From: Alphaproteobacteria bacterium
GTDB lineage: Bacteria; Pseudomonadota; Alphaproteobacteria; Caulobacterales; Aquidulcibacteraceae
Assembly: GCA_026400735.1 (NCBI GenBank)
Contig: JAPLOL010000062.1
Location: 1-50,964 of the forward strand
Length of the DNA stretch: 50,964 nucleotides
Direction of reading: 5' to 3'
Both the position numbers and the translations under genes were made by a program. Below are positions 34,127 through 41,999 of the stretch, piece by piece (the first letter of the stretch is position 1; each line of letters begins with the position of its first letter). A model generated the notes under the pieces. It saw only the letters and a program-made list of their open reading frames with translations. It had not been told where the DNA came from and did no database searches.

Positions 34127-35437
34127 ATGAAGATGCTTGCGAAGCTTTTAGTTGCTGCGGCGTTGTTGGCTGCACCGGCGAGCGCGCAAACGGCTGGCGG
34201 TTTTACGCCCTCTGTTGAAACGTCCATCCAATCGGTGCTGCCGCGCATGATCGCGTGGCGGCGGGATTTCCATGAACATCCGGAGCTTTCGTACGAAGAA
34301 GTGCGGACCGCGCGCGTTGTTGCGGCGCACCTTCGCTCTTTGCGCATGGAAGTGCGCACTGGCGTCGCGTTGACGGGTGTCGTCGGCGTGCTGCGTGGCG
34401 GCCGGCCAGGGCCCGTGATTGCGCTCCGTGCGGATATGGACGCGTTGCCGGTGACCGAAGAAGGCGACTTGCCGTTCCGCTCGCGGGCGCGTGGCCACTA
34501 CAATGGCCAAGAAGTTGGCATCATGCATGCGTGCGGGCACGACACCCACGTTGCTGTGCTGATGGCGGCTGCAACGGTGTTGGCCTCACAGCGCGAGCAT
34601 CTCGCGGGCACGGTGATCTTCGTGTTTCAGCCGTCGGAAGAAGGCGCGCCTCCAGGCGGGTTCGGCGGTGCGCGGCGCATGCTTGCCGAGAACGTCTTTG
34701 GCGACCTGCATCCCGAAGCGATCTACGGCTTGCACGCGTGGCCGCAGGCAAGTGGTACGGTCACGATGATCTCCGGTCCGATGATGGCGGGCTCGGATCG
34801 TATCGACATCACAGTGACAGGTAGCCAAACCCACGGCGCACAACCGCACGCCGGTGTCGATCCGATCGTGGCGTCAGCGCAGATCATCAACGCGCTGCAA
34901 ACGGTGCCTTCGCGCCAGATGGATGCGGTGGGGTCGCCTGTGATCGTCACCATTGGTCTGATTCAAGGCGGCGTGCGCTACAACATCATTCCGCAGACCG
35001 TGCAGATGCAGGGCACGCTGCGCTACCTCAATCCGGAAACGCGCGAGCGCTTTTATGAGCGCATTCGCCGGACGATTACGGAAACAGCGGCGGCGACCGG
35101 CGCGACGGCTGAGGTCACTATCACCGAGAACGCCATCCCGACAGTGAACCCGCCCGCGCTCATGGCGCGTACCCGCGCCGCCGTTGTGCAGGTTCTGGGC
35201 GAGGATCACGTCAATAGTGGTTTGCCCGTAATGCCTGCAGAAGACTTCGCGTACTTTCAGCAGGCGGTTCCAGGGGTGTTTTTCTTCTACGGCGTGAACC
35301 CGCCGGGCGTAACGCAAGCGGAGGCCGCGCCTAACCACAACCCGCGTTTCTTCGTGCATGAGCCCGCAATGGAAACGGCGCTGCGCGCAATGCTGGCGGT
35401 TACCCTGGATCGGGTCGGCGGAAACAACGAGAGTTGA
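34127..35437 (+). CDS. Exported M20-family amidohydrolase/peptidase
   Basis: 436 residues. Start at 34127 behind GGGGGA; signal peptide MKMLAKLLVAAALLAAPASA. The mature part is the M20D (hippurate hydrolase/IAA-amino-acid hydrolase) family: RRDFHEHPELSYEE, ALRADMDALPVTEE, HACGHDTHVAVLMAAA (metal ligands) and VFQPSEEGAPPGG; dimerisation domain with SQTHGAQPHAGVDPI; GLPVMPAEDFAYF near the C-terminus. Most bacterial homologues are cytosolic, so the signal peptide marks a periplasmic variant that could cleave N-acyl amino acids or peptides arriving from outside. It begins 17 bases after kdsD and may be cotranscribed. Confidence 0.92.
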   Translation: MKMLAKLLVAAALLAAPASAQTAGGFTPSVETSIQSVLPRMIAWRRDFHEHPELSYEEVRTARVVAAHLRSLRMEVRTGVALTGVVGVLRGGRPGPVIALRADMDALPVTEEGDLPFRSRARGHYNGQEVGIMHACGHDTHVAVLMAAATVLASQREHLAGTVIFVFQPSEEGAPPGGFGGARRMLAENVFGDLHPEAIYGLHAWPQASGTVTMISGPMMAGSDRIDITVTGSQTHGAQPHAGVDPIVASAQIINALQTVPSRQMDAVGSPVIVTIGLIQGGVRYNIIPQTVQMQGTLRYLNPETRERFYERIRRTITETAAATGATAEVTITENAIPTVNPPALMARTRAAVVQVLGEDHVNSGLPVMPAEDFAYFQQAVPGVFFFYGVNPPGVTQAEAAPNHNPRFFVHEPAMETALRAMLAVTLDRVGGNNES

Positions 35438-35495
35438 TGGACGGCAAACTTGCGCCGTACCTTGCACACGATAAGGTTTGGTGAGGGGTTCTGTT

Positions 35496-36248
35496 ATGAA
35501 GCGTATCGCGCTCGGCGCCATCGCCGTACTTGGTTTGCTCGTTTTTGCCGCGCCGGCTTCGGCGGACGTGCAATGGCAGGTGTTTGAGCGCCGCCGCGAA
35601 CAGTGCTTCAACACGATGAATAGCGCTACGCCTGAAGAGAGCATCCGTGGTTGCTCCGACATCATCAGCATGCGCAGTGTCACTGGAAACGGTCGTGCCC
35701 AAGCCTACAAACTCCGTGGCGATCGTTACCGTGAACTACGCGACTGGGATCGCGCTCTCGCCGACTACAATCAGGTCATCCGGATGCGCGGCGATCACCC
35801 CGGCGCCTATTATCGCCGTAGCGAAGTGTTCCTGGCCCAGGGTGAATACGCGCGCGCTATGGAGGATGCCAATGCTGTCATCCGCATAGCGCCCGACACG
35901 CCAGGTGGTTACCGCGTGCGTTGCGAAGTTCGTGTCGCCCAGAACGTTGAACTCGATCAGGCGCGCAGCGATTGCGATCATGCGCTCGAAATCAATGCCA
36001 TCGACACGGCCGCGCTCGCTGCACGCGGAGTGGTCAGTCTGCGCACCGGCTCTAACCAGCAAGCGTTTGCGGATTTCGACGCAGCCATTTTTAACGGCCG
36101 GCGCGTTGCGCGCACTTTGTATGGGCGCGGCATTGCCTCGCTTCGAATGGGCCGTCAGCGCGAAGGTCGCGCAGACATTGAAGCGGCAGAGCAACTGCAG
36201 GCCGAGATCGGCGCGACGTTCGCGAGCTACGGCGTTACGCCTCCCTGA
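35496..36248 (+). CDS. Periplasmic TPR-repeat protein
   Basis: 250 residues from the ATG at 35496 behind GAGGGG. Signal peptide MKRIALGAIAVLGLLVFAAP, cleavage after ASA. From about residue 65 there are four to five TPR units (AYKLRGDRYRELRDWDRAL, AYYRRSEVFLAQGEYARAME, ALAARGVVSLRTGSNQQAF, LYGRGIASLRMGRQREG). A Cys pair in the N-terminal segment (REQCFNTM, IRGCSDI) and a second in the middle (VRCEVR, SDCDHAL) could form disulfides, as in related alphaproteobacterial proteins. A scaffold role is likely; partner unknown. Confidence 0.85.
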   Translation: MKRIALGAIAVLGLLVFAAPASADVQWQVFERRREQCFNTMNSATPEESIRGCSDIISMRSVTGNGRAQAYKLRGDRYRELRDWDRALADYNQVIRMRGDHPGAYYRRSEVFLAQGEYARAMEDANAVIRIAPDTPGGYRVRCEVRVAQNVELDQARSDCDHALEINAIDTAALAARGVVSLRTGSNQQAFADFDAAIFNGRRVARTLYGRGIASLRMGRQREGRADIEAAEQLQAEIGATFASYGVTPP

Positions 36249-36279
36249 TCTGAGGCGCGGCGTCCGGTCGCGCTTTTGC

Positions 36280-36308
36280 TTGACTCTGCGGTAGCAGAGG
36301 GGCCCTAT
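36280..36308 (+). promoter_or_regulatory. Possible sigma-70 promoter for the cold-shock gene
   Basis: TTGACT (36280-36285) and CCCTAT (36303-36308) with a 17-base spacer, 117 bases before the csp start, leaving a long 5' leader as usual for cold-shock genes. A perfect 6-bp inverted repeat CTCTGC-GGTA-GCAGAG (36284-36299) overlaps the spacer and could instead be the end of the preceding TPR transcript. Confidence 0.35.
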
Positions 36309-36424
36309 GCGGCTCGGACGGTCGGGACGATCACGACCCGCGCGGAATCGCGTCGGCTACTCACCCCCCAAAAGTCCAACCCGCGGGTCTATTTTAGGCG
36401 CGGGAGTTTGCGAGGAGTGCGGCC

Positions 36425-36634
36425 ATGGCTACGGGCGTGGTGAAATGGTTCAACATGCAAAAGGGTTTCGGCTTCATCGCGCCGGACGAGGGCGGGGCCG
36501 ATGTCTTCGTTCACGTCAGCGCCGTTGAGCGTTCGGGCCTCACCGGTCTGAAAGAGGGCCAGGCGGTCAGCTTCGAGATCGAAAACGACCCACGTAAGAA
36601 CAAGCCGTCAGCGGTCAACATTAAGCCAGTCTGA
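36425..36634 (+). CDS. Cold-shock domain protein (CspA family)
   Basis: 69 residues, one cold-shock OB-fold domain. [18 protein letters not shown] carries RNP1 (KGFGFI) and [14 protein letters not shown] carries RNP2. It binds single-stranded RNA/DNA and melts mRNA structure. GAGGAG-like sequence (GCGAGGAGTG) lies about 7 bases upstream. A strong terminator follows 25 bases after the stop, so it is its own transcription unit. Confidence 0.96.
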   Translation: MATGVVKWFNMQKGFGFIAPDEGGADVFVHVSAVERSGLTGLKEGQAVSFEIENDPRKNKPSAVNIKPV

Positions 36635-36658
36635 CGCGGTTCTAAGACTTGAAGTTTC

Positions 36659-36696
36659 AATCGCCGTGCGGTTCACCGTACGGCGATTTTGTTTTT
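36659..36696 (+). terminator. Rho-independent terminator after the cold-shock gene
   Basis: AATCGCCGTGCGG-TTCA-CCGTACGGCGATT, a 13-bp stem with one G-U pair, then TTGTTTTT. It ends only 14 bases before the next ATG (36710), so the GST gene either depends on read-through or has a promoter inside this short region. Confidence 0.93.
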
Positions 36697-36709
36697 CCGG
36701 GAGATTCCC

Positions 36710-37771
36710 ATGACCGCCCCGTTCCGCCTCTATGGCGCGGAGCTTTCGCCCTACTCAGTGAAGGTGCGTTCTTACCTTCAATATAAGGGTCTCGACTTTG
36801 AATGGCGCGCGCGCACCAACGCGACGCAGGAAGAGTTCCAGCGTTACGCCAAGCTGCCTTTGATTCCGGTGCTGGTCGATGCAGACGAGAATGCACTCCA
36901 AGATTCCACGCCGATCATCGAGAAGCTCGAAACCCAATACACGGATCAATCGATCGTCCCGGAAGAGGCGTCACTGGCGTTCCTCTCAGCGCTGATCGAG
37001 GACTATGCTGACGAGTGGCTCAACAAGGCGATGTTCCACTATCGCTGGAGCTACCCGGAAGACCAAGAAAGCGCCGCCAAACGGATCAGCGACATGATCT
37101 TCGATGGCGCTGAGAAGCCGGAAGGCATCGAAGAGCAAGTCCGGACGCGGATGATCAGCCGTCTCTATCATGTAGGCTCGTCGCCTGAGACGGCGCCCCT
37201 GATCGAGGGGTCGTTCACGCGTCTGCTCGGCTTGCTCGATACGCTGTTCGGTAAGCGGCCTTACCTTTTTGGCGGCCGCCCCTCGCTCGCGGACTTCGGC
37301 TTGGCCGGTCAGCTGCAGCAACTTAACTCCGATCCGACGCCGGGGACGTTGCTTCGGACGCAAGCGCCCAACGTCGTGAAGTGGCTGGAGCGGATGGAAA
37401 AGCCGAAAGCCGAAGGCGCGTTCGCATCGTTCGCGGACGTGAAAGACGACATCGCCGAACTGCTTCGTGCTGAGATCGCCGGCGCATATCTGCTCTGGAT
37501 GGACGCCAATGGCCGCGCTGTCGCCAATGATGCCAGTGGCGTCAGCGTCGATATCGCGGGCACCACGTTTGTGCAGAAGCCGCAACGCTACGCCGCAAAA
37601 GCCTTCAACGAACTGCGCCGCAAGCGTTCGCTTGTTGATGATGAGGCGCTAGGCGCACTGCTTACCGAGACCGGCGTGGACGCGCTGCTGGCTGCCGCGA
37701 GCCGCAGTGATGACGAGACCGGCGCCGATGATGACGGCGACGACGACTCGGACGAAGGCGACGAGGAATAA
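36710..37771 (+). CDS. Glutathione S-transferase-like protein with C-terminal extension and acidic tail
   Basis: 353 residues from the ATG at 36710 behind GGGAG. The N-terminal thioredoxin-like GST domain is evident (PFRLYGAELSPYSVKVRSYL; PLIPVLVDADENALQDSTPI with the cis-Pro). An all-helical C-terminal domain follows to ~235 (RPYLFGGRPSLADFGLAGQL). Ordinary GSTs end near 220 residues; this one adds ~85 residues that look folded (LLWMDANGRAVANDASGVSV) and a very acidic disordered tail of Asp/Glu (DDDGDDDSDEGDEE). Ser takes the place of the catalytic residue. Function of the extension unknown. No gene partner is obvious. Confidence 0.85.
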   Translation: MTAPFRLYGAELSPYSVKVRSYLQYKGLDFEWRARTNATQEEFQRYAKLPLIPVLVDADENALQDSTPIIEKLETQYTDQSIVPEEASLAFLSALIEDYADEWLNKAMFHYRWSYPEDQESAAKRISDMIFDGAEKPEGIEEQVRTRMISRLYHVGSSPETAPLIEGSFTRLLGLLDTLFGKRPYLFGGRPSLADFGLAGQLQQLNSDPTPGTLLRTQAPNVVKWLERMEKPKAEGAFASFADVKDDIAELLRAEIAGAYLLWMDANGRAVANDASGVSVDIAGTTFVQKPQRYAAKAFNELRRKRSLVDDEALGALLTETGVDALLAAASRSDDETGADDDGDDDSDEGDEE

Positions 37772-37812
37772 TTCGCTAGAACACAGCGTAGAGCGACCTC
37801 CAGATGCGCACG

Positions 37813-37846
37813 AAAAACGGCGCGCGTCTGGGGGAACGCGCGCCGT
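37813..37846 (-). terminator. Rho-independent terminator for hsp20
   Basis: Read on the minus strand: ACGGCGCGCG, 10-base loop, CGCGCGCCGT, then TTTT. The 10-bp stem is perfect. It lies 81 bases beyond the hsp20 stop and between convergent genes, and could also stop the GST transcript weakly. Confidence 0.8.
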
Positions 37847-37869
37847 CGGTTTGGTCTAGGGAATAATGT

Positions 37870-37913
37870 GCTCGCCGCGCGGCGCGGGGGGAGGGGATGG
37901 CCGCGCGGCGAGC
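37870..37913. repeat. Perfect 14-bp inverted repeat
   Basis: GCTCGCCGCGCGGC (37870-37883) and GCCGCGCGGCGAGC (37900-37913) around a 16-base purine-rich loop, directly after the hsp20 stop. No T-run. Together with the terminator it makes a double-hairpin 3' end, which may protect the hsp20 mRNA. Confidence 0.85.
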
Positions 37914-37926
37914 GGGAAGCGGGGGA

Positions 37927-38406
37927 TTAAGCCGCTTCTGTTTCGTCGTTCGCCGCGTCCACTACTTTCGGCTGGGACTTGGCGCCGGTTGCAGAGCCGA
38001 TCGCGATCTTGCGCGGCTTCAGCAGTTCAGGAAGCTCGCGAACAAGATCGATCGTCAGCAGGCCGTTCTCCAGCTTGGCGCCGGAGACGCGAACGTGGTC
38101 AGCAAGACCGAAGCGGCGTTCGAAGCTGCGCTCGGCAATGCCGCGATGCAGGAAGTTACGCTGCTCGGGTGCTTTGCGTTGGCCGGTGACGAGGAGCGAG
38201 TTCTGCTTGAACTCGATGTTCAAATCGTCTTCGCCGAAGCCGGCTACCGCCAATTCAATGCGGAAATTGTCTTCGCCGATCTGTTCGACGTTGAACGGGG
38301 GATAGCCAGGCGCAGCGTCCAAACGCGCGGCCGTGTCCATCAAGCTCGCAATGCGGTCGAAGCCGACCAGCGTGCGGTAAAGGGGGTTGAGTTCGTTCGA
38401 AGCCAT
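37927..38406 (-). CDS. Small heat-shock protein, Hsp20/IbpA family
   Basis: 159 residues. ATP-independent holdase that binds unfolding proteins. The alpha-crystallin domain spans about residues 36-130 (PPFNVEQIGEDNFRIELAVAGF, DLNIEFKQNSLLVTGQR, RSFERRFGLADHVRVSGAKLENGLLTIDL). N-terminus MASNELNPLYRTLVGFDRI is the class A alphaproteobacterial type. The C-terminal anchor is reduced to the PRKIAIG segment. AAAGGA precedes the ATG and is likely occluded by a ROSE-like thermometer. Confidence 0.94.
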   Translation of the reverse strand: MASNELNPLYRTLVGFDRIASLMDTAARLDAAPGYPPFNVEQIGEDNFRIELAVAGFGEDDLNIEFKQNSLLVTGQRKAPEQRNFLHRGIAERSFERRFGLADHVRVSGAKLENGLLTIDLVRELPELLKPRKIAIGSATGAKSQPKVVDAANDETEAA

Positions 38407-38462
38407 GCGTTTTGTCCTTTCAAAGCGACATACAGGCGCTCCCTTGGAAATTCCTGGGGAGC
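38407..38462 (-). promoter_or_regulatory. ROSE-like RNA thermometer in the hsp20 leader
   Basis: On the minus strand the leader holds a stable hairpin (GCTCCC ... GGGAGC, 38462-38438) followed by TCGCT-TTGA-AAGGA (38428-38415). The latter fits the ROSE element core, U(U/C)GCU pairing across a short loop with the AGGA ribosome site, with the diagnostic unpaired G. ROSE elements are common before alphaproteobacterial small heat-shock genes. I judged this by eye without folding. Confidence 0.6.
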
Positions 38463-38630
38463 TGATTTGCCGGCTGTTTCCGTCCCCGAAGGCGGCGGGC
38501 TGGCCAGCGGCGCGACCCCAGATGGGCGCCGCACAACACGGCAGATGGGGGCTCTAAACGACCGTTCAAGACCCGTTTGGGGGCGCGCCGTTTTGACAAT
38601 GTTAGCGCTTCGGGCTTAGCGCTCTGACCC

Positions 38631-39512
38631 ATGCTGCTAACCCGTCGCTCCGCCACTTTGGGATTGGGACTTGGCCTCGCCGCTTGCGGGCGCTCGCAAC
38701 AGAGCGCCGCTGATGCGCCGCCGGAGGGTTCGCTCGCCTGGGCGATTGCCGGCGATTGGCGCATCGATCCAGAACGCGACGAGTGGCGCCATCCGCTGCA
38801 GACGCTTCTCTTTTGGGGTCTGCAAGGCGACATGACGGTGCTGGAAATTTATCCTGGCCTTGGTTGGTACACATCGATCCTCGCACCGTACCTGCACGCG
38901 AATGGAGGGCACTTGATCGCCGCCAGCTTCGATCCACGCGGCAGCGCGGCGCAGCGCGAGACACTGGCTGCTTGGCAATCGCGTTTTGGCGAGGACGAAA
39001 ATCTCTATGGCGACATCACACGCACTGCAGTCACCGCCAATGGCGCTGCGCTGGCGCCCGCTAACAGTGTCGATCTCGCGATCCTTTCCAACAACGTTCA
39101 CACGCTGATGGCTGCAGGCATTGCTGAGCGCGTCTTCGCCGGCGTGCTCGCCGCATTGAAGCCAGGCGGCGCATTCGGCATTGAACAGCATCGTGCATCA
39201 TCGACGGGGTTGCAGGATCCGCTCGCCGGCACTGGCTACGTGCAAGAGGCGTATGTCCGCGCGCTTGCGCAGGAAGCCGGCTTCGAGTTTGTCGCCGCGA
39301 GCGATCTCAACGCCAACGCGCGCGACAGCCGCGATCATCCGTTCGGCGTTTGGACTCTGCCGCCGACTTTGCGCTCCTCGCCGCTAGGGCAGGAAGACGA
39401 TCCCCGCTTCGACACCGCGCCCTACGAAGCGATCGGTGAGAGCGACCGCATGACGCTGAAATTCCGCAAGCCGAGTGGGACTGCCCCAGCGGCGCCTCAA
39501 ACCACCCCATAA
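38631..39512 (+). CDS. Lipoprotein with SAM-methyltransferase-like fold (COG4798 type)
   Basis: 293 residues. The N-terminus MLLTRRSATLGLGLGLAACG combines a twin-arginine pattern (TRRSATLGL) with a lipobox (LAAC), so it should be an exported lipoprotein. The body is a class I methyltransferase-like Rossmann domain: MTVLEIYPGLGWYTSILAPYL (motif I variant), DLAILSNNVH, and LKPGGAFGIEQHRA (motif IV/post). SAM is not expected outside the cytosol, so the fold may serve another ligand. Homologues in this group are annotated as predicted methyltransferases. The ribosome site is weak. It is divergent from hsp20 with 224 bases between the starts. Confidence 0.82.
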   Translation: MLLTRRSATLGLGLGLAACGRSQQSAADAPPEGSLAWAIAGDWRIDPERDEWRHPLQTLLFWGLQGDMTVLEIYPGLGWYTSILAPYLHANGGHLIAASFDPRGSAAQRETLAAWQSRFGEDENLYGDITRTAVTANGAALAPANSVDLAILSNNVHTLMAAGIAERVFAGVLAALKPGGAFGIEQHRASSTGLQDPLAGTGYVQEAYVRALAQEAGFEFVAASDLNANARDSRDHPFGVWTLPPTLRSSPLGQEDDPRFDTAPYEAIGESDRMTLKFRKPSGTAPAAPQTTP

Positions 39513-39614
39513 TCACGTCACACCCAAGCTTGACGCGCCCGTCACTCTTGCGGCGGCGGCGGCTGTGGTGTGTAAGGTGGCCCTCGAAGGCCACGAAGGT
39601 CCGGAGGAAAAGCC

Positions 39615-39914
39615 ATGACGTACGAGGAAATCCTGAAGCGCTTCACCGATGGCAACGTGACCGTGCCCGGCAAGAAGGTGAAGTTCGACTTCGGCGACGC
39701 TGGCAAGATCTTCCTCGACGGCGGCGCTGGCAAGGTTTCGGCCGAAGATGCGGCCGCCGACACGACCATCAAGGTGAAGCTCGAAGACTTCGTCGACATG
39801 GCAGGTGGCAAGCTCGATCCGACCGCTGCATTCATGCAAGGCAAGCTGCGCGTTGAAGGCGACATGGGCGTTGCCATGCAGCTGCAAGGCGTGATGGCGA
39901 AGCTGCGCGGCTAA
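39615..39914 (+). CDS. SCP2 sterol/lipid-binding domain protein
   Basis: 99 residues, a single SCP2 domain: KVKFDFGDAGKIFLDGGAG, then DTTIKVKLEDFVDMAGGKLDPTAAFMQGKLRVEGDMGVAMQL, the most conserved SCP2 block. GGAGG stands 10 bases before the ATG. Such stand-alone proteins carry hydrophobic ligands such as acyl-CoA. The next gene, a lysophospholipase-like hydrolase, starts 4 bases after its stop, suggesting a lipid-handling pair. Confidence 0.92.
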   Translation: MTYEEILKRFTDGNVTVPGKKVKFDFGDAGKIFLDGGAGKVSAEDAAADTTIKVKLEDFVDMAGGKLDPTAAFMQGKLRVEGDMGVAMQLQGVMAKLRG

Positions 39915-39918
39915 GCGA

Positions 39919-40860
39919 TTGGCGTTCGTACGCGTTCCTGGCAACGAACCGCCCGATGGGGCGGAAGAGCATTGGCTTGAAGGCCGCGGCGGTGTGAAGG
40001 TGCGGGTATTGACCGCGCCTTCCACCCGCGGTGAGGCGCGCGGCTCTGTGATCGTTGCGCCGGGGCGCACTGAATTTATCGAAAAATACTTCGAGGTGAT
40101 CCGCGAGCTTCAAGCTCGCGGATTTGCCGTCTTCTGCATCGACTGGCGTGGGCAGGGCCTTTCTGGCCGCGAAGTCGAGAACTCGCTGAAGGGCCATCTC
40201 GTAAGCTTCGATGATCCGGTGAACGACCTTTCGACGGCGTTGAAACTTTTGGCCGACCGTTTGCCGCGCCCCTACATCGGGCTGGCGCATTCGATGGGTG
40301 GCGCGATCACGCTACGCGCATTGATGACGCGCCGCGTCGAATACGAAGCGGCGGCTTTCTCGGCGCCGATGTGGGGCATTCCGAACCTGACGGATGTTGC
40401 CAAGAAATACGTGCGCTTCATGGTCTCTCTAGGCGCGGGCGGCCAGTTCGCGCCGAACGTCGAGAAGAAATGGAAGCGCGAGAACTTCAAGAAAAATCCG
40501 GTCACGCATGACAAGGCGCGGCACGATCGCTGCCAAGGCTTGATCGCAGAAGAGCCGCGCCTTGCGCTGGCTGGCCCGACCAATGGGTGGGTCGCAGCAG
40601 CTGCGGATGCGACGGAAGGTTTCCGCCAACCTGGCGCGCTCGCGCACGTGCGCATCCCCGTGCTGGTCGCGACCGCTGGCGAAGAACAGCTCGTTGACAA
40701 CGCTGCGCAAGAAGCGGTGGTCCATGAATTGCCGGATGTGCGCCACATCACCATCGAAGGCGCCAAGCACGAAATTCTGATGGAAGTCGATCCGATCCGG
40801 AATCAATTCTGGGAAGCGTTCGATCAACTGGTAGAGCGCGTCGCTCCCGCACGCGTTTAA
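39919..40860 (+). CDS. Alpha/beta hydrolase, lysophospholipase/monoacylglycerol-lipase type
   Basis: 313 residues, TTG start 4 bases after the SCP2 gene. The start is uncertain since no strong ribosome site is seen, but there is no in-frame ATG before the conserved region. The oxyanion/strand region is SVIVAPGRTEFIEKYFEVI, the family block FCIDWRGQGLSGR follows, the nucleophile elbow is GLAHSMGGAI, the acid lies near ATAGEEQLVDN and the His in EGAKHEILME. No signal peptide, so cytosolic. Matches the PldB/lysophospholipase L2 group; actual substrate unknown. Confidence 0.88.
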   Translation: MAFVRVPGNEPPDGAEEHWLEGRGGVKVRVLTAPSTRGEARGSVIVAPGRTEFIEKYFEVIRELQARGFAVFCIDWRGQGLSGREVENSLKGHLVSFDDPVNDLSTALKLLADRLPRPYIGLAHSMGGAITLRALMTRRVEYEAAAFSAPMWGIPNLTDVAKKYVRFMVSLGAGGQFAPNVEKKWKRENFKKNPVTHDKARHDRCQGLIAEEPRLALAGPTNGWVAAAADATEGFRQPGALAHVRIPVLVATAGEEQLVDNAAQEAVVHELPDVRHITIEGAKHEILMEVDPIRNQFWEAFDQLVERVAPARV

Positions 40861-40872
40861 GCGGAGGCCCAC

Positions 40873-41925
40873 ATGGCCGGAGAACTTGTTCTAGTCACCG
40901 GCGGTTCGGGCTTCATAGGCGCGCATTGCATCATCCAATTGCTGCAGAAGGGCTATCGCGTTCGCACGACAGTGCGGTCGTTGTCGCGCGAAGAAGAGGT
41001 CCGCAACATGATCCGCCAAGGCGGTGTCGAGCCGGGTGAGAACCTCGCGTTCTTTGCAGCGGATCTCATGAAGGATGACGGCTGGGCGCAAGCTGCCGAA
41101 GGTTGCACGTACGTGCTTCACGTCGCCTCGCCATTCCCGCCGGCAACGCCTGAGCACGAAGACGAACTGATCATCCCGGCGCGCGATGGCGCGCTACGCG
41201 TTCTCAAAGCTGCGCGTGACGCCGGCGTGAAGCGCGTTGTCCTCACCTCAAGCTATGCCGCCATCGGCTACGGTCAAAAGCCGCAGCGCAAACCTCATAA
41301 CGAAGAGAACTGGACCAATCCCGACGGCGACGATGTTCGCGCGTATACGAAGTCCAAGACCATCGCAGAGAAGGCGGCTTGGGATTTCATCGCCAACCAA
41401 GGCGGTGCGCTTGAACTGTCTGTGGTGAACCCTGTCGGTGTGTTCGGCCCCGTGCTCGGCCCAGACTACTCAACCTCTATCCTTTTGGTGCAGCGTTTGA
41501 TGGACGGCGCGATGCCAGGTGTGCCGCGCTTGTATTTCGGCGCTGTCGATGTCCGCGACGTCGCCTGGATGCACATCGAGTGCATGACCAACCCCGCCGC
41601 CAAAAGCCAACGCTTCCTGGCAGTGGCTGGTGACTTCATGTCGATCAAAGACATCGCCCAAATCCTGAAGCGCCGTCTCGGCCCTGCCGCTAAGCGCGTG
41701 CCGACGATGCAGATCCCGGATTTCATGGTCCGCATGGCCGCCAAGCGCGACGCCGCGATCGGCTCGATCCTGCCCGAGCTCGGCAAGCGCAAGAACGGCA
41801 CGAACGAGAAGGCGCGGCGTCTGCTCGGCTGGAAGCCGATCTCCAACGAAGACTGCATCGTTGCGACCGCCGAGAGCTTGATAAAACTCGGGCTGTTGAA
41901 GGACTCGCCGAAAAAAGCGGCGTGA
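40873..41925 (+). CDS. Extended SDR (dihydroflavonol-reductase-like NAD-dependent epimerase/reductase)
   Basis: 350 residues behind GGAGG. NAD(P) motif VTGGSGFIGAHCIIQLL; YVLHVASPFPPATP and VVLTSSYAAIGYG are typical of the dihydroflavonol-4-reductase/aldehyde reductase branch; catalytic Tyr and Lys in VRAYTKSKTIAEKAAW. In contrast to the sugar epimerases earlier in the window it probably reduces an aldehyde or ketone. The C-terminal ~50 residues are basic. The ECF42-like promoter for the next operon begins 2 bases after its stop. Confidence 0.87.
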   Translation: MAGELVLVTGGSGFIGAHCIIQLLQKGYRVRTTVRSLSREEEVRNMIRQGGVEPGENLAFFAADLMKDDGWAQAAEGCTYVLHVASPFPPATPEHEDELIIPARDGALRVLKAARDAGVKRVVLTSSYAAIGYGQKPQRKPHNEENWTNPDGDDVRAYTKSKTIAEKAAWDFIANQGGALELSVVNPVGVFGPVLGPDYSTSILLVQRLMDGAMPGVPRLYFGAVDVRDVAWMHIECMTNPAAKSQRFLAVAGDFMSIKDIAQILKRRLGPAAKRVPTMQIPDFMVRMAAKRDAAIGSILPELGKRKNGTNEKARRLLGWKPISNEDCIVATAESLIKLGLLKDSPKKAA

Positions 41926-41926
41926 G

Positions 41927-41953
41927 TGTCGAAATCGGCTGGCGCCGCGCGTC
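41927..41953 (+). promoter_or_regulatory. Candidate ECF42 promoter, copy 1
   Basis: TGTCGA (41927-41932), 17 bases, CGTC (41950-41953), followed by ACTGAGGCGAGGG. The same arrangement recurs at 43570 before the second DGPF gene with the same spacing and near-identical flanks. A TGTCGA -35 element is, from memory, the motif described for ECF42 sigma factors. It lies 47 bases before the first DGPF gene. Confidence 0.7.
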
Positions 41954-41999
41954 ACTGAGGCGAGGGTGACGAAGCCCCAATCAGTCCTTGGAGGGTGCG

